This document shows, piece by piece, positions 31,833 through 41,212 of a stretch of DNA of 64,000 nt; within the stretch, counting starts at the first letter, position 1; every line of letters begins with the position of its first letter. Source of the DNA: Acetispira formosa (nom. nud.) (GTDB lineage: Bacteria; Desulfobacterota; Desulfarculia; Adiutricales; Adiutricaceae). The stretch covers positions 1,054,001 through 1,118,000 of the forward strand of contig CP026657.1 of NCBI GenBank assembly GCA_023525915.1, given 5' to 3'. The notes beneath the pieces are model-generated. The model made no database searches. It was not told the origin of the DNA and was given only the letters and a program-made list of their open reading frames with translations. The position numbers and the translations under genes were made by a program.

Positions 31833-34562
31833 TCAATCATTTTCAGAGGCGGACTTTTTAGTGGTCCGGCTCTTTTTCGCGGGTTTGGCCTCTTTCTCTT
31901 TGGCGGCGGGGATTGCTTTCTTCACTGCTTTAGCGGCCGGAGCTTTTTTCGGAGCGGCTTCTTTGGTTTTAGCCGCAGCGCTTTTAGCCGTGGTTTTCCC
32001 GGCCGCCGGACGCGCCGGCGTTTCCTTTTCAGCGGTTTTTTTGGCGGTCTTCGGTTCAGCCTTATCAGCCGCGCTCTTTTTGGCCGCCGTCTTTTTTACC
32101 ACTGCTTCGCTGTCGGCACTTTTACTTTTGGCCCGGCTGGCCGGCTTCTTCTCGGGAGCCTCATCTTTCGCCGCACTCTTTTTGGCGACAGTGCGGGATG
32201 GTTTTTCCTCAGCCGCCTTCTCAGCCTTTTTAGGTGCGGCCTTTTTGGCGGGTTCCGCCTTGGCGGCCTTGACCGGCTCAGCCTTTTTTGCCGCCGTCTT
32301 TTTGGCAGGCGTTTGGGCGGCCGTCGTTTTTTTGACCTCAGCCGTCGTCTCTGCCTTATCCTCGGCCTTCTTAGCGCTCGCGCGGCTACGTTTCGGTTTC
32401 TCTTCGGCCTTGGCTGATGCGGCCTCCGCTTTCTCGTCCGCCTTTTTCACCCGCTTCCCGGGATATTTCGGCGGCTCTTCAGCCTTCGGCGTGACAGCTT
32501 CGGATTCAATCGTTTCTTTGCCGCTGACCCGCTTTTTGGGATAGCGGTCTTTTTCAGCTTCAGGCTTTTCAGCCGCTTTCTTCTTTCCAGCCTTGACCGG
32601 AGCCGGTTTGGCCTCAGCTTTCGGAGCAGTCTCGACCTTAGCTTCAGCGACCTCAACCACGGCCTCGGCCTCAGCGGGAGCGCTTTTTTTCGAACGCTGG
32701 CGGCGCGGCTTGCGGGCAGCCTTTTCCGGGGCCTCAGCCTCAGGGGCGGCTGATTCAACCGTAGCCGCCGTCACCACCGCTTCAACCACCAGGGCCTCCG
32801 GTGAGACAGGCGCCTCTCCGGGAGCCGCGTCCACAGCGGCTTCGCCCCCGGTCGTCCCCCTGGCCTCGGCATTGCTGTCGCGGCCACGGCGTGAACGGCG
32901 GCGCTTGCGGCGGCGTCCGTTCTGGCTCTCTTTTTCCAGACTTTCCCCGGCAGCGGCCGCTTCGGTGACAGTAGTGAATTCAATGATCTCGGCGTCAATA
33001 ACCGGAGCCTCTTCAACGCCCCAGGTCAAGGTCTGCCGGGCCGCATCCTGCCCATTGCCGCCGGAAAGGCGGGGCGAGAGGCCAAAAATGCCGCCGGGGC
33101 GCTGGCTTTTGGCCGGGCCGCGTGAGGTGCCGCGCGGGGCCTCGCCACGGCCGCCGCCGCGGCGGTCACGGTCGCCTTTTCTCTTGTCACGGTCACCGCC
33201 GCGACGATCCTTGAGGCGCACTTCACCGCCCTGATCTTCCTGAAACCAATCTTGCTCAGCCCAAACCACCGGTATTTTCTCCCCTAACAGATTTTCAATA
33301 GCTTCCAGATGAAAGACATAGTCTTCACAGCCGAAAGAAATGGCTTTGCCGGTGTTGCCGGCTCTGGCCGTGCGGCCGATGCGGTGAACGTAATTCTCCG
33401 CGTCCTGCGGCAGGTCGTAATTATAGACGTGGCTCACATCGTCAACGTGAATGCCCCGGCTGGCCACATCGGTGGCCACCAGAATCTGAAGACGGTTTTC
33501 CTTAAAAGCCTCCATCAGCTTCAGCCGCTTGGGCTGAGGCAGGTCACCGGTGATGCCCTCGGCCTGAAAGCCATTCATGGTCAGCTTTTTAGCCAGCCAC
33601 TCCACCCCGCTTTTGGTATTGGAGAAGATAATGATCCGCTGGTGTTCCTCTCGCCGCAAAAGGCCCAGCAAAAGGGAAAACTTCTCATCGCGGCCGATGT
33701 GATACAGCTCCTGCTGAATATTGACCTTGGTGGACTTGTCCGGCTCGGCCGTAATATACTGCGGGGGATTCATGTACTGATAGGTCAGTTCCAGCACCCG
33801 CTCATCCAGAGTGGCTGAAAAAAGCATGGTCTGGCGGTGGGTGAAGGGTGGAAGCTTGCCCAGAAGATATTTCAGATCCTTGATGAAACCCATATCCAGA
33901 AGGCGGTCGGCCTCATCGACCACAGCCACTTCAATGCCGCGGGTCTTGAAGACGCCCTGCTGGAGATAGTCAATAATACGGCCGGGGGTGCAGATGACGA
34001 TCTCCGGCGCGGCGGACAGGCAATCGGCCTGCTCCTTGTATTCCATGCCGCCGATGACCAGAACCTGCTTCAGGCTGGTGTTTTTGGCCAGAACCAGCGC
34101 GTCTTCGTGAATCTGAAGGGCCAGCTCACGGGTGGGAGTGACGATGATGGCCCTGGGGACGCCCGGCTCCAGCGGCTTGTTTTTCAACAGCCGGTTCAGA
34201 AGCGGCACCAGAAAGGCCGTGGTTTTGCCGGTTCCGGTCTGGGCCTGGCCGGCGATGTCATGCCCCTCCATGGCCACAGGTATGGCCTGGGCCTGAATGG
34301 GCGTGCAATATTCAAAACCGGCGCTGTCCAGCCCTTCCAGAATTTCCGGCGGCAGGTCAAAATCCTCGAAACGGGTGGCGGTCAGAAAATTGGGACGCTC
34401 CGCCCGGGGACCGGCTTCCAGTTCAGATATCTCGATTTCGGCTTCAATTTCTGATTCTTCCGCCATAGGTGAATCATCACCGGCCTCAGCTTCAGGCGGA
34501 GTTTCAGTTTCGTCCGCAATATGTTCACTGTTCTGGAAGTCGTCACCATTGGATGAGGGCAT
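31833..34562 (-). CDS. DEAD-box RNA helicase with ~420-residue Lys/Ala-rich tail
   Basis: 909 residues from the ATG at 34562 (AGGAGA upstream). Helicase core at about 65-440: Q motif EYCTPIQAQAIPV, Walker A AQTGTGKT, DEAD box VVDEADRLLDMG, SAT, and HRIGRTARAG. An Arg/Gly-rich stretch (KRKGDRDRRGGGRGEAPRG) follows. Then comes a very long low-complexity tail of AAKK, KKTAAKK and EPAKKA type repeats that looks like a histone H1 C-terminus. RhlE/RhlB-type helicases remodel RNA in ribosome assembly and decay. The tail is far longer than usual and should bind nucleic acid nonspecifically. Confidence 0.9.
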   Translation of the reverse strand: MPSSNGDDFQNSEHIADETETPPEAEAGDDSPMAEESEIEAEIEISELEAGPRAERPNFLTATRFEDFDLPPEILEGLDSAGFEYCTPIQAQAIPVAMEGHDIAGQAQTGTGKTTAFLVPLLNRLLKNKPLEPGVPRAIIVTPTRELALQIHEDALVLAKNTSLKQVLVIGGMEYKEQADCLSAAPEIVICTPGRIIDYLQQGVFKTRGIEVAVVDEADRLLDMGFIKDLKYLLGKLPPFTHRQTMLFSATLDERVLELTYQYMNPPQYITAEPDKSTKVNIQQELYHIGRDEKFSLLLGLLRREEHQRIIIFSNTKSGVEWLAKKLTMNGFQAEGITGDLPQPKRLKLMEAFKENRLQILVATDVASRGIHVDDVSHVYNYDLPQDAENYVHRIGRTARAGNTGKAISFGCEDYVFHLEAIENLLGEKIPVVWAEQDWFQEDQGGEVRLKDRRGGDRDKRKGDRDRRGGGRGEAPRGTSRGPAKSQRPGGIFGLSPRLSGGNGQDAARQTLTWGVEEAPVIDAEIIEFTTVTEAAAAGESLEKESQNGRRRKRRRSRRGRDSNAEARGTTGGEAAVDAAPGEAPVSPEALVVEAVVTAATVESAAPEAEAPEKAARKPRRQRSKKSAPAEAEAVVEVAEAKVETAPKAEAKPAPVKAGKKKAAEKPEAEKDRYPKKRVSGKETIESEAVTPKAEEPPKYPGKRVKKADEKAEAASAKAEEKPKRSRASAKKAEDKAETTAEVKKTTAAQTPAKKTAAKKAEPVKAAKAEPAKKAAPKKAEKAAEEKPSRTVAKKSAAKDEAPEKKPASRAKSKSADSEAVVKKTAAKKSAADKAEPKTAKKTAEKETPARPAAGKTTAKSAAAKTKEAAPKKAPAAKAVKKAIPAAKEKEAKPAKKSRTTKKSASEND

Positions 34563-34712
34563 AAAATCTCCTAAAGATATCGTCCCGGCCGCCACTTTGC
34601 GACCGGGATTTTTTTTCAAATTTCTCAAAAACTGCAAAAAACTTATTCAGAGGGCCGCCGGACGCGAACATTGGCGGCGGCCCCTGGCCGCTCACAGGCG
34701 AAAACAGGGGCC

Positions 34713-36083
34713 TCATTTCTTGGGAGAAACGAATTTATTGGACACCTTGTTCTGCTTCAAAAGCGTGAGAGCCTTTTCCAATTGGGGGTCGAACTTCAGG
34801 CGTTCGTCCAGGGGCATCTCCGAAAGGGGCCGATCAGGCATTTCAAAAGCCGGGGGCTCTTCACCCTCCACCTTTTCAGCCGCGTCTTTTTTCCGGTCGG
34901 CGCGCTTTTCCGATTTTTCATTGACCCCGGTCAGGTGACGTTCAAGGTCCCGCTCCCTGAGGATCTCCACATCCGGGGGCAGACGGCTGGGCACCGGAAC
35001 ATCCGGCACTATGCCGTCGGCCTGAATGGAGCGGCCGGAAGGGGTGTAGAAACGGGCCGTGGTCAAACGGAGGCCGGAACCATCCGGCAGCGGATACACA
35101 GTCTGGACCGAACCCTTGCCGAAACTCTGGGCCCCGACCACCGTGGCCCGCTTGTGATCCTGAAGAGCGCCGGCCACGATTTCGCTGGCGCTGGCCGAAC
35201 CTTCGTTCACCATGACGATCATCGGGATGTTGGTGGGCACTTCGAGGCTGTTTTCAGCAATGTATTTATAATTCTGTTCCGGGATGCGGCCCTTGGTCTC
35301 CACCACCAGTTCCTGGCCGATGAAAAGCCCGCTGACTTTAATGGATTGATCCAGAAGGCCGCCCGGATCGTTTCGAACATCCAGAATCAAGCCCTTGAGA
35401 TCTTTCAGGTCGGCCAGGGCCTTGCGCATTTCCTGAAAAGTATCGCCCTGAAAGCTGATAATGCGGATGTAGCCATAACCAGGCTCCAGCATTTCCCAGC
35501 GGACGCTGCGAATGGGAATCAGATCGCGCATCACGCTGTAGGTGCGAAGGGTCTTTTCCTTTTCCCGCGAAACGGTGAAGGTGACCTTGCTGCCCTTGGG
35601 GCCGCGAATGAGTTTGACCGCTTCGGTCAGGCTCATATTTTTAGTGGGCTTGTCATCTATTCTGACAATATGGTCACCGGCCTGAAGACCGGCCCGGTAG
35701 GCGGGGGTGCCTTCAATGGGTGAAACCACGGTCAGGGCGTCGTCACGCAGTGTAATTTCTATGCCGACCCCGAAAAAACTGCCTTGGGTTTCCTGCTGAA
35801 AATCCTTCATTTCCTCAGGCGTGAGAAAGGACGAGTGAGGATCAAGGGTCGAGAGCATGCCGCGAATGGCCCCGTAGACCAGCTCATCGCTTTTAGGCGG
35901 CTCAACAAATTTCGTTTGGACTTCATGAACGACGAGAGTGAAGATCTTCAGTTTTTCAAAAAGGGAAGATTCAGAATCAGCCAGGGCCTTCGCGGCCGGA
36001 GTCAGGGCCAGGGAGGCGGCCAGAACCGCTGCGGCTGTTTTGGAGCCAAAAAACCGCCGCGCGGCATTCAGATATGTCAACAT
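34713..36083 (-). CDS. S41 carboxy-terminal processing protease
   Basis: 456 residues from the ATG at 36083 (GGAGGGATC upstream). Signal peptide AAAVLAASLALTPAAKALAD. PDZ domain near 100-170 (VGIEITLRDD, GTPAYRAGLQAGDHIVRID). Catalytic Ser in GSASASEIVAGAL and Lys in QSFGKGSVQTVYPLPDGSGL. C-terminal charged tail with a KRADRKKDAAEK run. A periplasmic CtpA-type protease that trims or degrades envelope proteins. It follows the Fur-family gene by 67 bp. Confidence 0.92.
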   Translation of the reverse strand: MLTYLNAARRFFGSKTAAAVLAASLALTPAAKALADSESSLFEKLKIFTLVVHEVQTKFVEPPKSDELVYGAIRGMLSTLDPHSSFLTPEEMKDFQQETQGSFFGVGIEITLRDDALTVVSPIEGTPAYRAGLQAGDHIVRIDDKPTKNMSLTEAVKLIRGPKGSKVTFTVSREKEKTLRTYSVMRDLIPIRSVRWEMLEPGYGYIRIISFQGDTFQEMRKALADLKDLKGLILDVRNDPGGLLDQSIKVSGLFIGQELVVETKGRIPEQNYKYIAENSLEVPTNIPMIVMVNEGSASASEIVAGALQDHKRATVVGAQSFGKGSVQTVYPLPDGSGLRLTTARFYTPSGRSIQADGIVPDVPVPSRLPPDVEILRERDLERHLTGVNEKSEKRADRKKDAAEKVEGEEPPAFEMPDRPLSEMPLDERLKFDPQLEKALTLLKQNKVSNKFVSPKK

Positions 36084-36150
36084 GATCCCTCCGTGGCGAT
36101 CTGTAAAATATGTGCGAACATTTGTGAAAACTCCTAAAAACTGCCGCCGG

Positions 36151-36639
36151 CTATTCGTCATCGCGGCATTTGGAGCACAGGCCCCATATTTCAAACTTGT
36201 GCCCTTCGCTTTTAAAACCTTCCTGCTCGGCGATTTCCTGTTCCAGGACCGGCAGTTGGGGCACGCTGAATTCAAAGATACGACCGCAGGCCGTGCAGCG
36301 CAAGTGGCTGTGGTGCTCGCGGCCGTAGACCCGCTCATAATGCATATGCCCGTTTTCCAGATAAACGGCGGCCAGGAGGCCGGATTCTATCAGAATGGGT
36401 ATGGTGCGGTAGATGGAAGCCTTGGAGACCCCCTCGCGGCCTTTAAGGTGCAGGAAGAGCTCATCCACGTCAAAATGACCGCGATTGAGGAGCACGGCCT
36501 CGGCGATGGATTCCCTTTCACGGGTTATTCGATGCCCCCGGCTTTTCAGAAAGGCCCGGAAAGATTCCAGTTCCTTTGCCAGGTCAGGATCGTTTTTGTC
36601 GTTTTTTTTAAAGTTGAAGGACGAACTTTTTTCGGCCAT
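36151..36639 (-). CDS. Fur-family transcriptional regulator
   Basis: 162 residues. Winged-helix region GHRITRERESIAEAVLLNRG and SKASIYRTIPILIESGLLAA; metal-binding region HYERVYGREHHSHLRCTACG and C-terminal CSKC. Two CxxC pairs give the structural zinc site. Whether it is Fur, Zur or PerR cannot be told; the His-rich HEH-like loop supports a metal- or peroxide-sensing role. It may be co-transcribed with the S41 protease. Confidence 0.88.
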   Translation of the reverse strand: MAEKSSSFNFKKNDKNDPDLAKELESFRAFLKSRGHRITRERESIAEAVLLNRGHFDVDELFLHLKGREGVSKASIYRTIPILIESGLLAAVYLENGHMHYERVYGREHHSHLRCTACGRIFEFSVPQLPVLEQEIAEQEGFKSEGHKFEIWGLCSKCRDDE

Positions 36640-36868
36640 TTATTCCCCCTGCAAATGCCGGAGAGCGTGATAAAAAGGCATCCGGGGCCGGAACCGTCCG
36701 GTCCGGCCGCCGTCAACCGCCTGGCCCCGTTGGGCGCGCGGCCCGGACCGGATCTTTGCGGGTTGATTTATAATTTAATGACGCTTACTTTATTAATGTC
36801 ACCGAGCATAAAGCTCTCTCAACTGGTTATGATAGCATATATAATATGGATAAAACAAGTATATCATT

Positions 36869-36962
36869 TGTGCGTGGTCCGCACGGGACTAAGTCTGGGC
36901 GGGTTCTTCCCTGTTTGACGGGTATGGCGGCTGTCATCGTATTAAGAGCGGCCCCCCTTGGC
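36869..36962 (-). repeat. Dispersed ~95-bp repeat family, copy D (reverse)
   Basis: Reverse complement carries GGCCGCTCTTAATACGATGA, then CAGCCGCCA, CAGGGAA, CGCCCAGACTTAGTCC and GTGCGGACCACGCAC. It lies in the 475-bp gene-less gap between fur and glnS (36640-37114), which otherwise is AT-rich and presumably holds both promoters. Confidence 0.85.
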
Positions 36963-37114
36963 TCTATTATGTTGCTTTGGCGGCTGGAGAAAATTGAATT
37001 TATTATAGCCCGGTTTTAATATTCCATCCTATGTATGTTTTATGATATTATCATCAATTACCAAAAATTGCCCGGACCGCCGCGCCGCGCGGCTTCTTTA
37101 TTATGGAGTTGAAA

Positions 37115-38794
37115 ATGACCACCGAAAAAATAAACACGCCCGTCCCCGCCGATGATGAGCGGGCCGGTAATTTTATCCGCACTTTTATTGACGAAGACCT
37201 GGAATCAGGGCACTACAAGTCCGTCCACACCCGTTTTCCCCCGGAACCCAACGGATACCTCCACATCGGGCACGCTAAAAGCATCTGCCTGAATTTTGGC
37301 ATTGGCCACGACTACAAAGGCCTGACCAACCTCCGCTTTGACGACACCAATCCCGTCAAGGAGGATGTGGAATACGTCGATTCCATCCAGGAGGACGTGC
37401 GCTGGCTGGGCTTTGAATGGCACGACAAACCTTATTACGCCTCCGACTATTTTGATAAGCTTTACGAATGCGCGGAAGAGCTGATAAAAAAAGGCCTGGC
37501 CTATGTCGACGACCTGACGGCCGATGAAGTGCGCGAATATCGCGGCACCCTCACCGAACCCGGAAAAAACAGCCCCTGGCGGGACCGTTCGGTGGAGGAG
37601 AACCTGGACCTTTTCCGCCGTATGAAGGCGGGCGAGTTCCCGGACGGCTCCAAATCACTCCGGGCTAAAATCGACATGGCTTCGCCCAATATAAACCTGC
37701 GCGATCCGGCTCTCTACCGCATCCGCAAGGCTCACCACCACCGAACCGGGGACAAGTGGGTCATCTATCCCATGTATGATTATACCCACAGTATTTCAGA
37801 CGCCATTGAAAACATCAGCCATTCCTTGTGCACCCTGGAATTTGAAGATCACCGCCCCCTGTATGACTGGGTGCTGGAAGCTCTGGACTGGCCTGTGCCC
37901 CGGCCGCGTCAGATAGAATTCGCCCGTCTGAATCTGGAATACACGCTGATGAGCAAACGCAAGCTCCTCCAGTTGGTCAAGGAAAATTATGTGGACGGCT
38001 GGGACGACCCGCGTCTCCCGACCATCGCCGCCCTGCGCCGCCGGGGTTTCACCCCGGAAGCCATCCGGCTGTTCTGTGACCGCATCGGAGTGGCCAAACG
38101 CGATAGCTGGATTGAATATTACTGGCTGGAAAAGGCTGTCCGCGATGATCTGAATCCTCAGGTCAAGCGGGTTATGGCCGTATTGAAACCCTTGAAAGTG
38201 GTGGTTGAAAACTGGCCGGAAGGGGAAACCAAAGAGTTCTCCGCCCCCTATTTCCCGGATGAACCGGATAAAATGCCCTTCCGCCCCCTGACTTTCGAGC
38301 GGGAGATCTATATCGAAGCCGACGATTTCCTGCTGGACCCGCCGAAAAAGTTCTATCGCTTAGGCCCCGGCCGTGAAGTTCTGCTGCGCTGGGGTTACTA
38401 CATCCACTGCCATGATGTGGTGAAGGACGAAAATGGAGAGGTGACCGAACTTCGCTGCACCTACAGTGAAGAGCCGCGCGGCTTCGGGGCCGGACAGGGC
38501 GGCCAGCCCGCCGTCATCCACTGGGTTCCGGCGGCCTCCTCCATCAAAGCCAGGGTTCGGGTCTATGACCGTCTGTTCAAAGTGCCCCGCCCCAAAGGCG
38601 ACCTGAAAAAAGAAATGAGCGCCGATTCCTTGGTCGAATGCCCTGAAGCCCGCCTGGAGCCGTCGCTCGGAGGCGTAAAGCCCGGCGAGCGCTTCCAGTT
38701 TGAGCGGCTGGGTTATTTCATTGCCGATGAAAAGCTGCACACGGCTGAAACGCCCACATTCAACCGCATCGTTTCGCTCCGGGACAAGCGCTGA
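37115..38794 (+). CDS. glnS: Glutaminyl-tRNA synthetase
   Basis: 559 residues from the ATG at 37115, preceded by GGAG at 8 bp; an ATG at 37103 overlaps that site. Class I motifs: PPEPNGYLHIGHAKSICLNF (HIGH) at about 40, and the KMSKS equivalent LMSKRKLLQL near 288. GlnRS-specific ending with C-terminal anticodon-binding beta-barrels (FERLGYFIADEKL). Charges tRNA-Gln directly. Single gene, strong match over its full length. Confidence 0.96.
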   Translation: MTTEKINTPVPADDERAGNFIRTFIDEDLESGHYKSVHTRFPPEPNGYLHIGHAKSICLNFGIGHDYKGLTNLRFDDTNPVKEDVEYVDSIQEDVRWLGFEWHDKPYYASDYFDKLYECAEELIKKGLAYVDDLTADEVREYRGTLTEPGKNSPWRDRSVEENLDLFRRMKAGEFPDGSKSLRAKIDMASPNINLRDPALYRIRKAHHHRTGDKWVIYPMYDYTHSISDAIENISHSLCTLEFEDHRPLYDWVLEALDWPVPRPRQIEFARLNLEYTLMSKRKLLQLVKENYVDGWDDPRLPTIAALRRRGFTPEAIRLFCDRIGVAKRDSWIEYYWLEKAVRDDLNPQVKRVMAVLKPLKVVVENWPEGETKEFSAPYFPDEPDKMPFRPLTFEREIYIEADDFLLDPPKKFYRLGPGREVLLRWGYYIHCHDVVKDENGEVTELRCTYSEEPRGFGAGQGGQPAVIHWVPAASSIKARVRVYDRLFKVPRPKGDLKKEMSADSLVECPEARLEPSLGGVKPGERFQFERLGYFIADEKLHTAETPTFNRIVSLRDKR

Positions 38795-38875
38795 CCGTAA
38801 CGGCCCCTGCTTAATAAATATTGACTCATTCGCTAGTACCGTGTAATCCTTAAAGCTGCGGAGTGGCGGATGACC

Positions 38876-38957
38876 GCCGACGGGAGAAGTGTTCCAGCCC
38901 GGCTCCGTTCCGTGGGATCTAGTCACGGAGCCGGGCTGGAACATTTCTCCCGTCGGC
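38876..38957. repeat. Long hairpin repeat, copy 2
   Basis: Arms 38876-38908 and 38925-38957 pair over 33 positions with one G-T; 16-nt loop. The outer part matches copy 1 (7706-7790) while the inner part (CCAGCCCGGCTCCG here, TTTGCGAGGCTCCCG there) differs yet pairs with its own partner arm. The right flank CTGCCCGGTCAGCCGG is also shared with copy 1. Confidence 0.8.
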
Positions 38958-38967
38958 TGCCCGGTCA

Positions 38968-39177
38968 GCCGGAAGTTTTGTCCCGGCTCCGTGACTAGAA
39001 GTCATTTCATAAATAAGATTTTTGTTTCCTGGCTAGGCGCGAAGGCTTTTTAAGCGCAGCAATATTCGACATATTTTGAGCATTAAAAAGACTGAGCAAC
39101 GACGCCAGGGAGCAAAAAGATATTTATGAAATGACTTCTAAAGACCCCCGGAACGGAGACGGAACAAAACTTCCGGC
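38968..39177. mobile_element. ~210-bp element with ~65-bp terminal inverted repeats
   Basis: The left end GCCGGAAGTTTTGTCCCGGC and the right end (reverse complement GCCGGAAGTTTTGTTCCGTC) continue as matching arms through AGAAGTCATTTCATAAATA and on to CCTGGC. Even the centre is partly symmetrical (CTTTTTAA/TTAAAAAG). It carries no ORF. It abuts hairpin copy 2. This looks like a MITE-type element or a composite palindrome. It occupies the gap between glnS and pilB. Confidence 0.6.
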
Positions 39178-39257
39178 TTCCGGCGAGTTAGAGTTTACTG
39201 AAAAATCAAGTGTTACAAGGTTAAAACCTTCTAAAAATCAATCCTAAGAGGCTGAAT

Positions 39258-41093
39258 ATGGCCGCCAGCAAACATAACAAATTCACCATTGAATATCTTC
39301 TGGAGATATTGCTGCTCAATGGCCTGGTGGGGCAGGAGCAGGCGGCGGAGATCCGCGGCGGCTATCTGGCCGCCCTCGGCCGCCGTCCGCGCAGTCGCGT
39401 CCAGGAGCGCGGCGACAACCTCTTAGGCTCCGCCGAACCATCCAGCGACCCCCTTGATTACATTGTCAGCCTCAAACTGCTTCTGCCGGGCGACAACGCC
39501 CTGGGACGGACGGTGGACGACGACATAATGGCCCGCCTGATGGCGGCCGAAGCCGGCCTCCCCTACCGCCGGGTCGAACAGCGCGACCTCGACCTTGAAC
39601 TGATCACCAGCATTCTGCCGCAGAGTTTTGCCTCCCGCCACCTGGTGCTGCCGCTGGGCCTGAGCGGCCAGAACCTGGAAGTGGCGGTACGCCACCCCTT
39701 CTATGACACCATTCTTGAAGACGTGCGGCGGGTTTCCGGCCAGCCCACCAGCCCGGTGATCGTGCCCTCGGGTATGCTAAAAAAGCTTATTGGCGAAGTC
39801 TATACCTTTCGCGGCACGGTGGCCGGGGCCGAGAGCCTCTATTCCGGCGGCTCGCGGCTGGGCCTGGATATCGGCAATTTGGAGCAGTTCGTCAAGCTTA
39901 AAAGCGCCGCTGAAATCGCGGAAGACGATCAGCACATTAAAAACCTGGTGGATTACCTCCTGTCCGACGCCCTGGCCAACAAGGCCTCGGATATCCACAT
40001 AGAGCCAAAGCGCAATGAGCTTCTGGTGAGAATGCGTTTCGACGGGGTTCTGCACGATGTCTACCACTTGCCCAAGGTGCTGCATCCGGCCGTAACCTCC
40101 CGCATCAAGACCATCTCCAGGCTGGACATCGCTGAAAAGCGCCGCCCGCAGGATGGCCGCATAAAAATCGCCGCCGGCAAGAGCGGTGAAGCGGAAGTGC
40201 GCGTGTCCACCGTGCCGGTGGCCTTTGGCGAAAAAACGGTTATGCGTATTCTGGATCCCGAAGCGCTCTTCATGGAGTTAAGCGGACTGTTCCACAACCC
40301 GGCCGACCTGGAGAAGTGGAACAGCTTCATGACCATGCCGCACGGCATAATCCTGGTGACCGGCCCCACCGGCAGCGGCAAGACCACCACTCTCTATTCC
40401 ACCTTGAGGCAGTTGGCCACCCCGGCCGTCAACGTGACCACGGTTGAAGACCCCATTGAAATGGTCCATGAGGAATTTAACCAGATAGCCGTCCAGCCTA
40501 AAATCGGCATAACTTTCGGCAACATCATCCGCAATATTCTGCGCCAGGACCCCGACATCATAATGATCGGCGAAATGCGCGATGCCGAAACGGCTGAAAA
40601 CGCCATTCAGGCCGCCCTCACCGGCCACCTGGTCCTCTCCACCCTCCACACCAACGACGCCCCCTCGGCCGTGACCCGCCTGATCGACCTGGGCATGGAG
40701 CCGTTCCTGGTCTCCTCAACGCTGGTGGGTATCATGGCCCAGCGCCTGGTGCGCCGCATATGTAAATACTGTGTGGACGAATTCGTCTTGACCCAGCAAA
40801 TGGCCATGGAACTGGGCTTCATCACTCAGGGCGACCTGACCCTTAAACGCGGGCGCGGCTGTGAGATGTGCCGCAACACCGGCTACCTGGGGCGCCTGGC
40901 CACGGTGGAAGTCATGCCCATGAGTGAATCCCTGAAAGAACTGACCCTGAAGGAAAAAATCGGTGCGCTTGAATTCAAGAGTCTGGCCCGCCAGGAAGGC
41001 ATGACCACCCTGCGCGAAAATGCCCTGGATCTGATGTTGGCGGGTCTGACGACCATAGAGGAAGTGCTGCGCGTCACCGCCCCGGATGAATAA
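39258..41093 (+). CDS. pilB: PilB/GspE-type type IV pilus extension ATPase
   Basis: 611 residues. N-terminal MshE/GspE N domain (to ~200), then the motor ATPase: Walker A GPTGSGKTTTLYSTL near 372, Asp box TVEDPIEMVHEEFNQIAVQP, Walker B DPDIIMIGEMRDAETAENAI, His box LVLSTLHTNDAPSAVTRL. A tetra-Cys zinc site follows (CKYC at about 504-507 and CEMC about 30 residues on). Powers pilin polymerization or type II-like secretion. It is followed by two PilT-like genes, so a pilus role is favoured. Confidence 0.92.
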   Translation: MAASKHNKFTIEYLLEILLLNGLVGQEQAAEIRGGYLAALGRRPRSRVQERGDNLLGSAEPSSDPLDYIVSLKLLLPGDNALGRTVDDDIMARLMAAEAGLPYRRVEQRDLDLELITSILPQSFASRHLVLPLGLSGQNLEVAVRHPFYDTILEDVRRVSGQPTSPVIVPSGMLKKLIGEVYTFRGTVAGAESLYSGGSRLGLDIGNLEQFVKLKSAAEIAEDDQHIKNLVDYLLSDALANKASDIHIEPKRNELLVRMRFDGVLHDVYHLPKVLHPAVTSRIKTISRLDIAEKRRPQDGRIKIAAGKSGEAEVRVSTVPVAFGEKTVMRILDPEALFMELSGLFHNPADLEKWNSFMTMPHGIILVTGPTGSGKTTTLYSTLRQLATPAVNVTTVEDPIEMVHEEFNQIAVQPKIGITFGNIIRNILRQDPDIIMIGEMRDAETAENAIQAALTGHLVLSTLHTNDAPSAVTRLIDLGMEPFLVSSTLVGIMAQRLVRRICKYCVDEFVLTQQMAMELGFITQGDLTLKRGRGCEMCRNTGYLGRLATVEVMPMSESLKELTLKEKIGALEFKSLARQEGMTTLRENALDLMLAGLTTIEEVLRVTAPDE

Positions 41094-41212
41094 GGTGTAA
41101 TAGCGCTTGCCAAGTTCCATAAATTATTATAATTTGGATCATGTTTTTCTTTACGAGAAGCTGGCCGATTTTTCAGCCAAATAACTAATGTTCGCCCCGG
41201 AGGATCTCCAAC

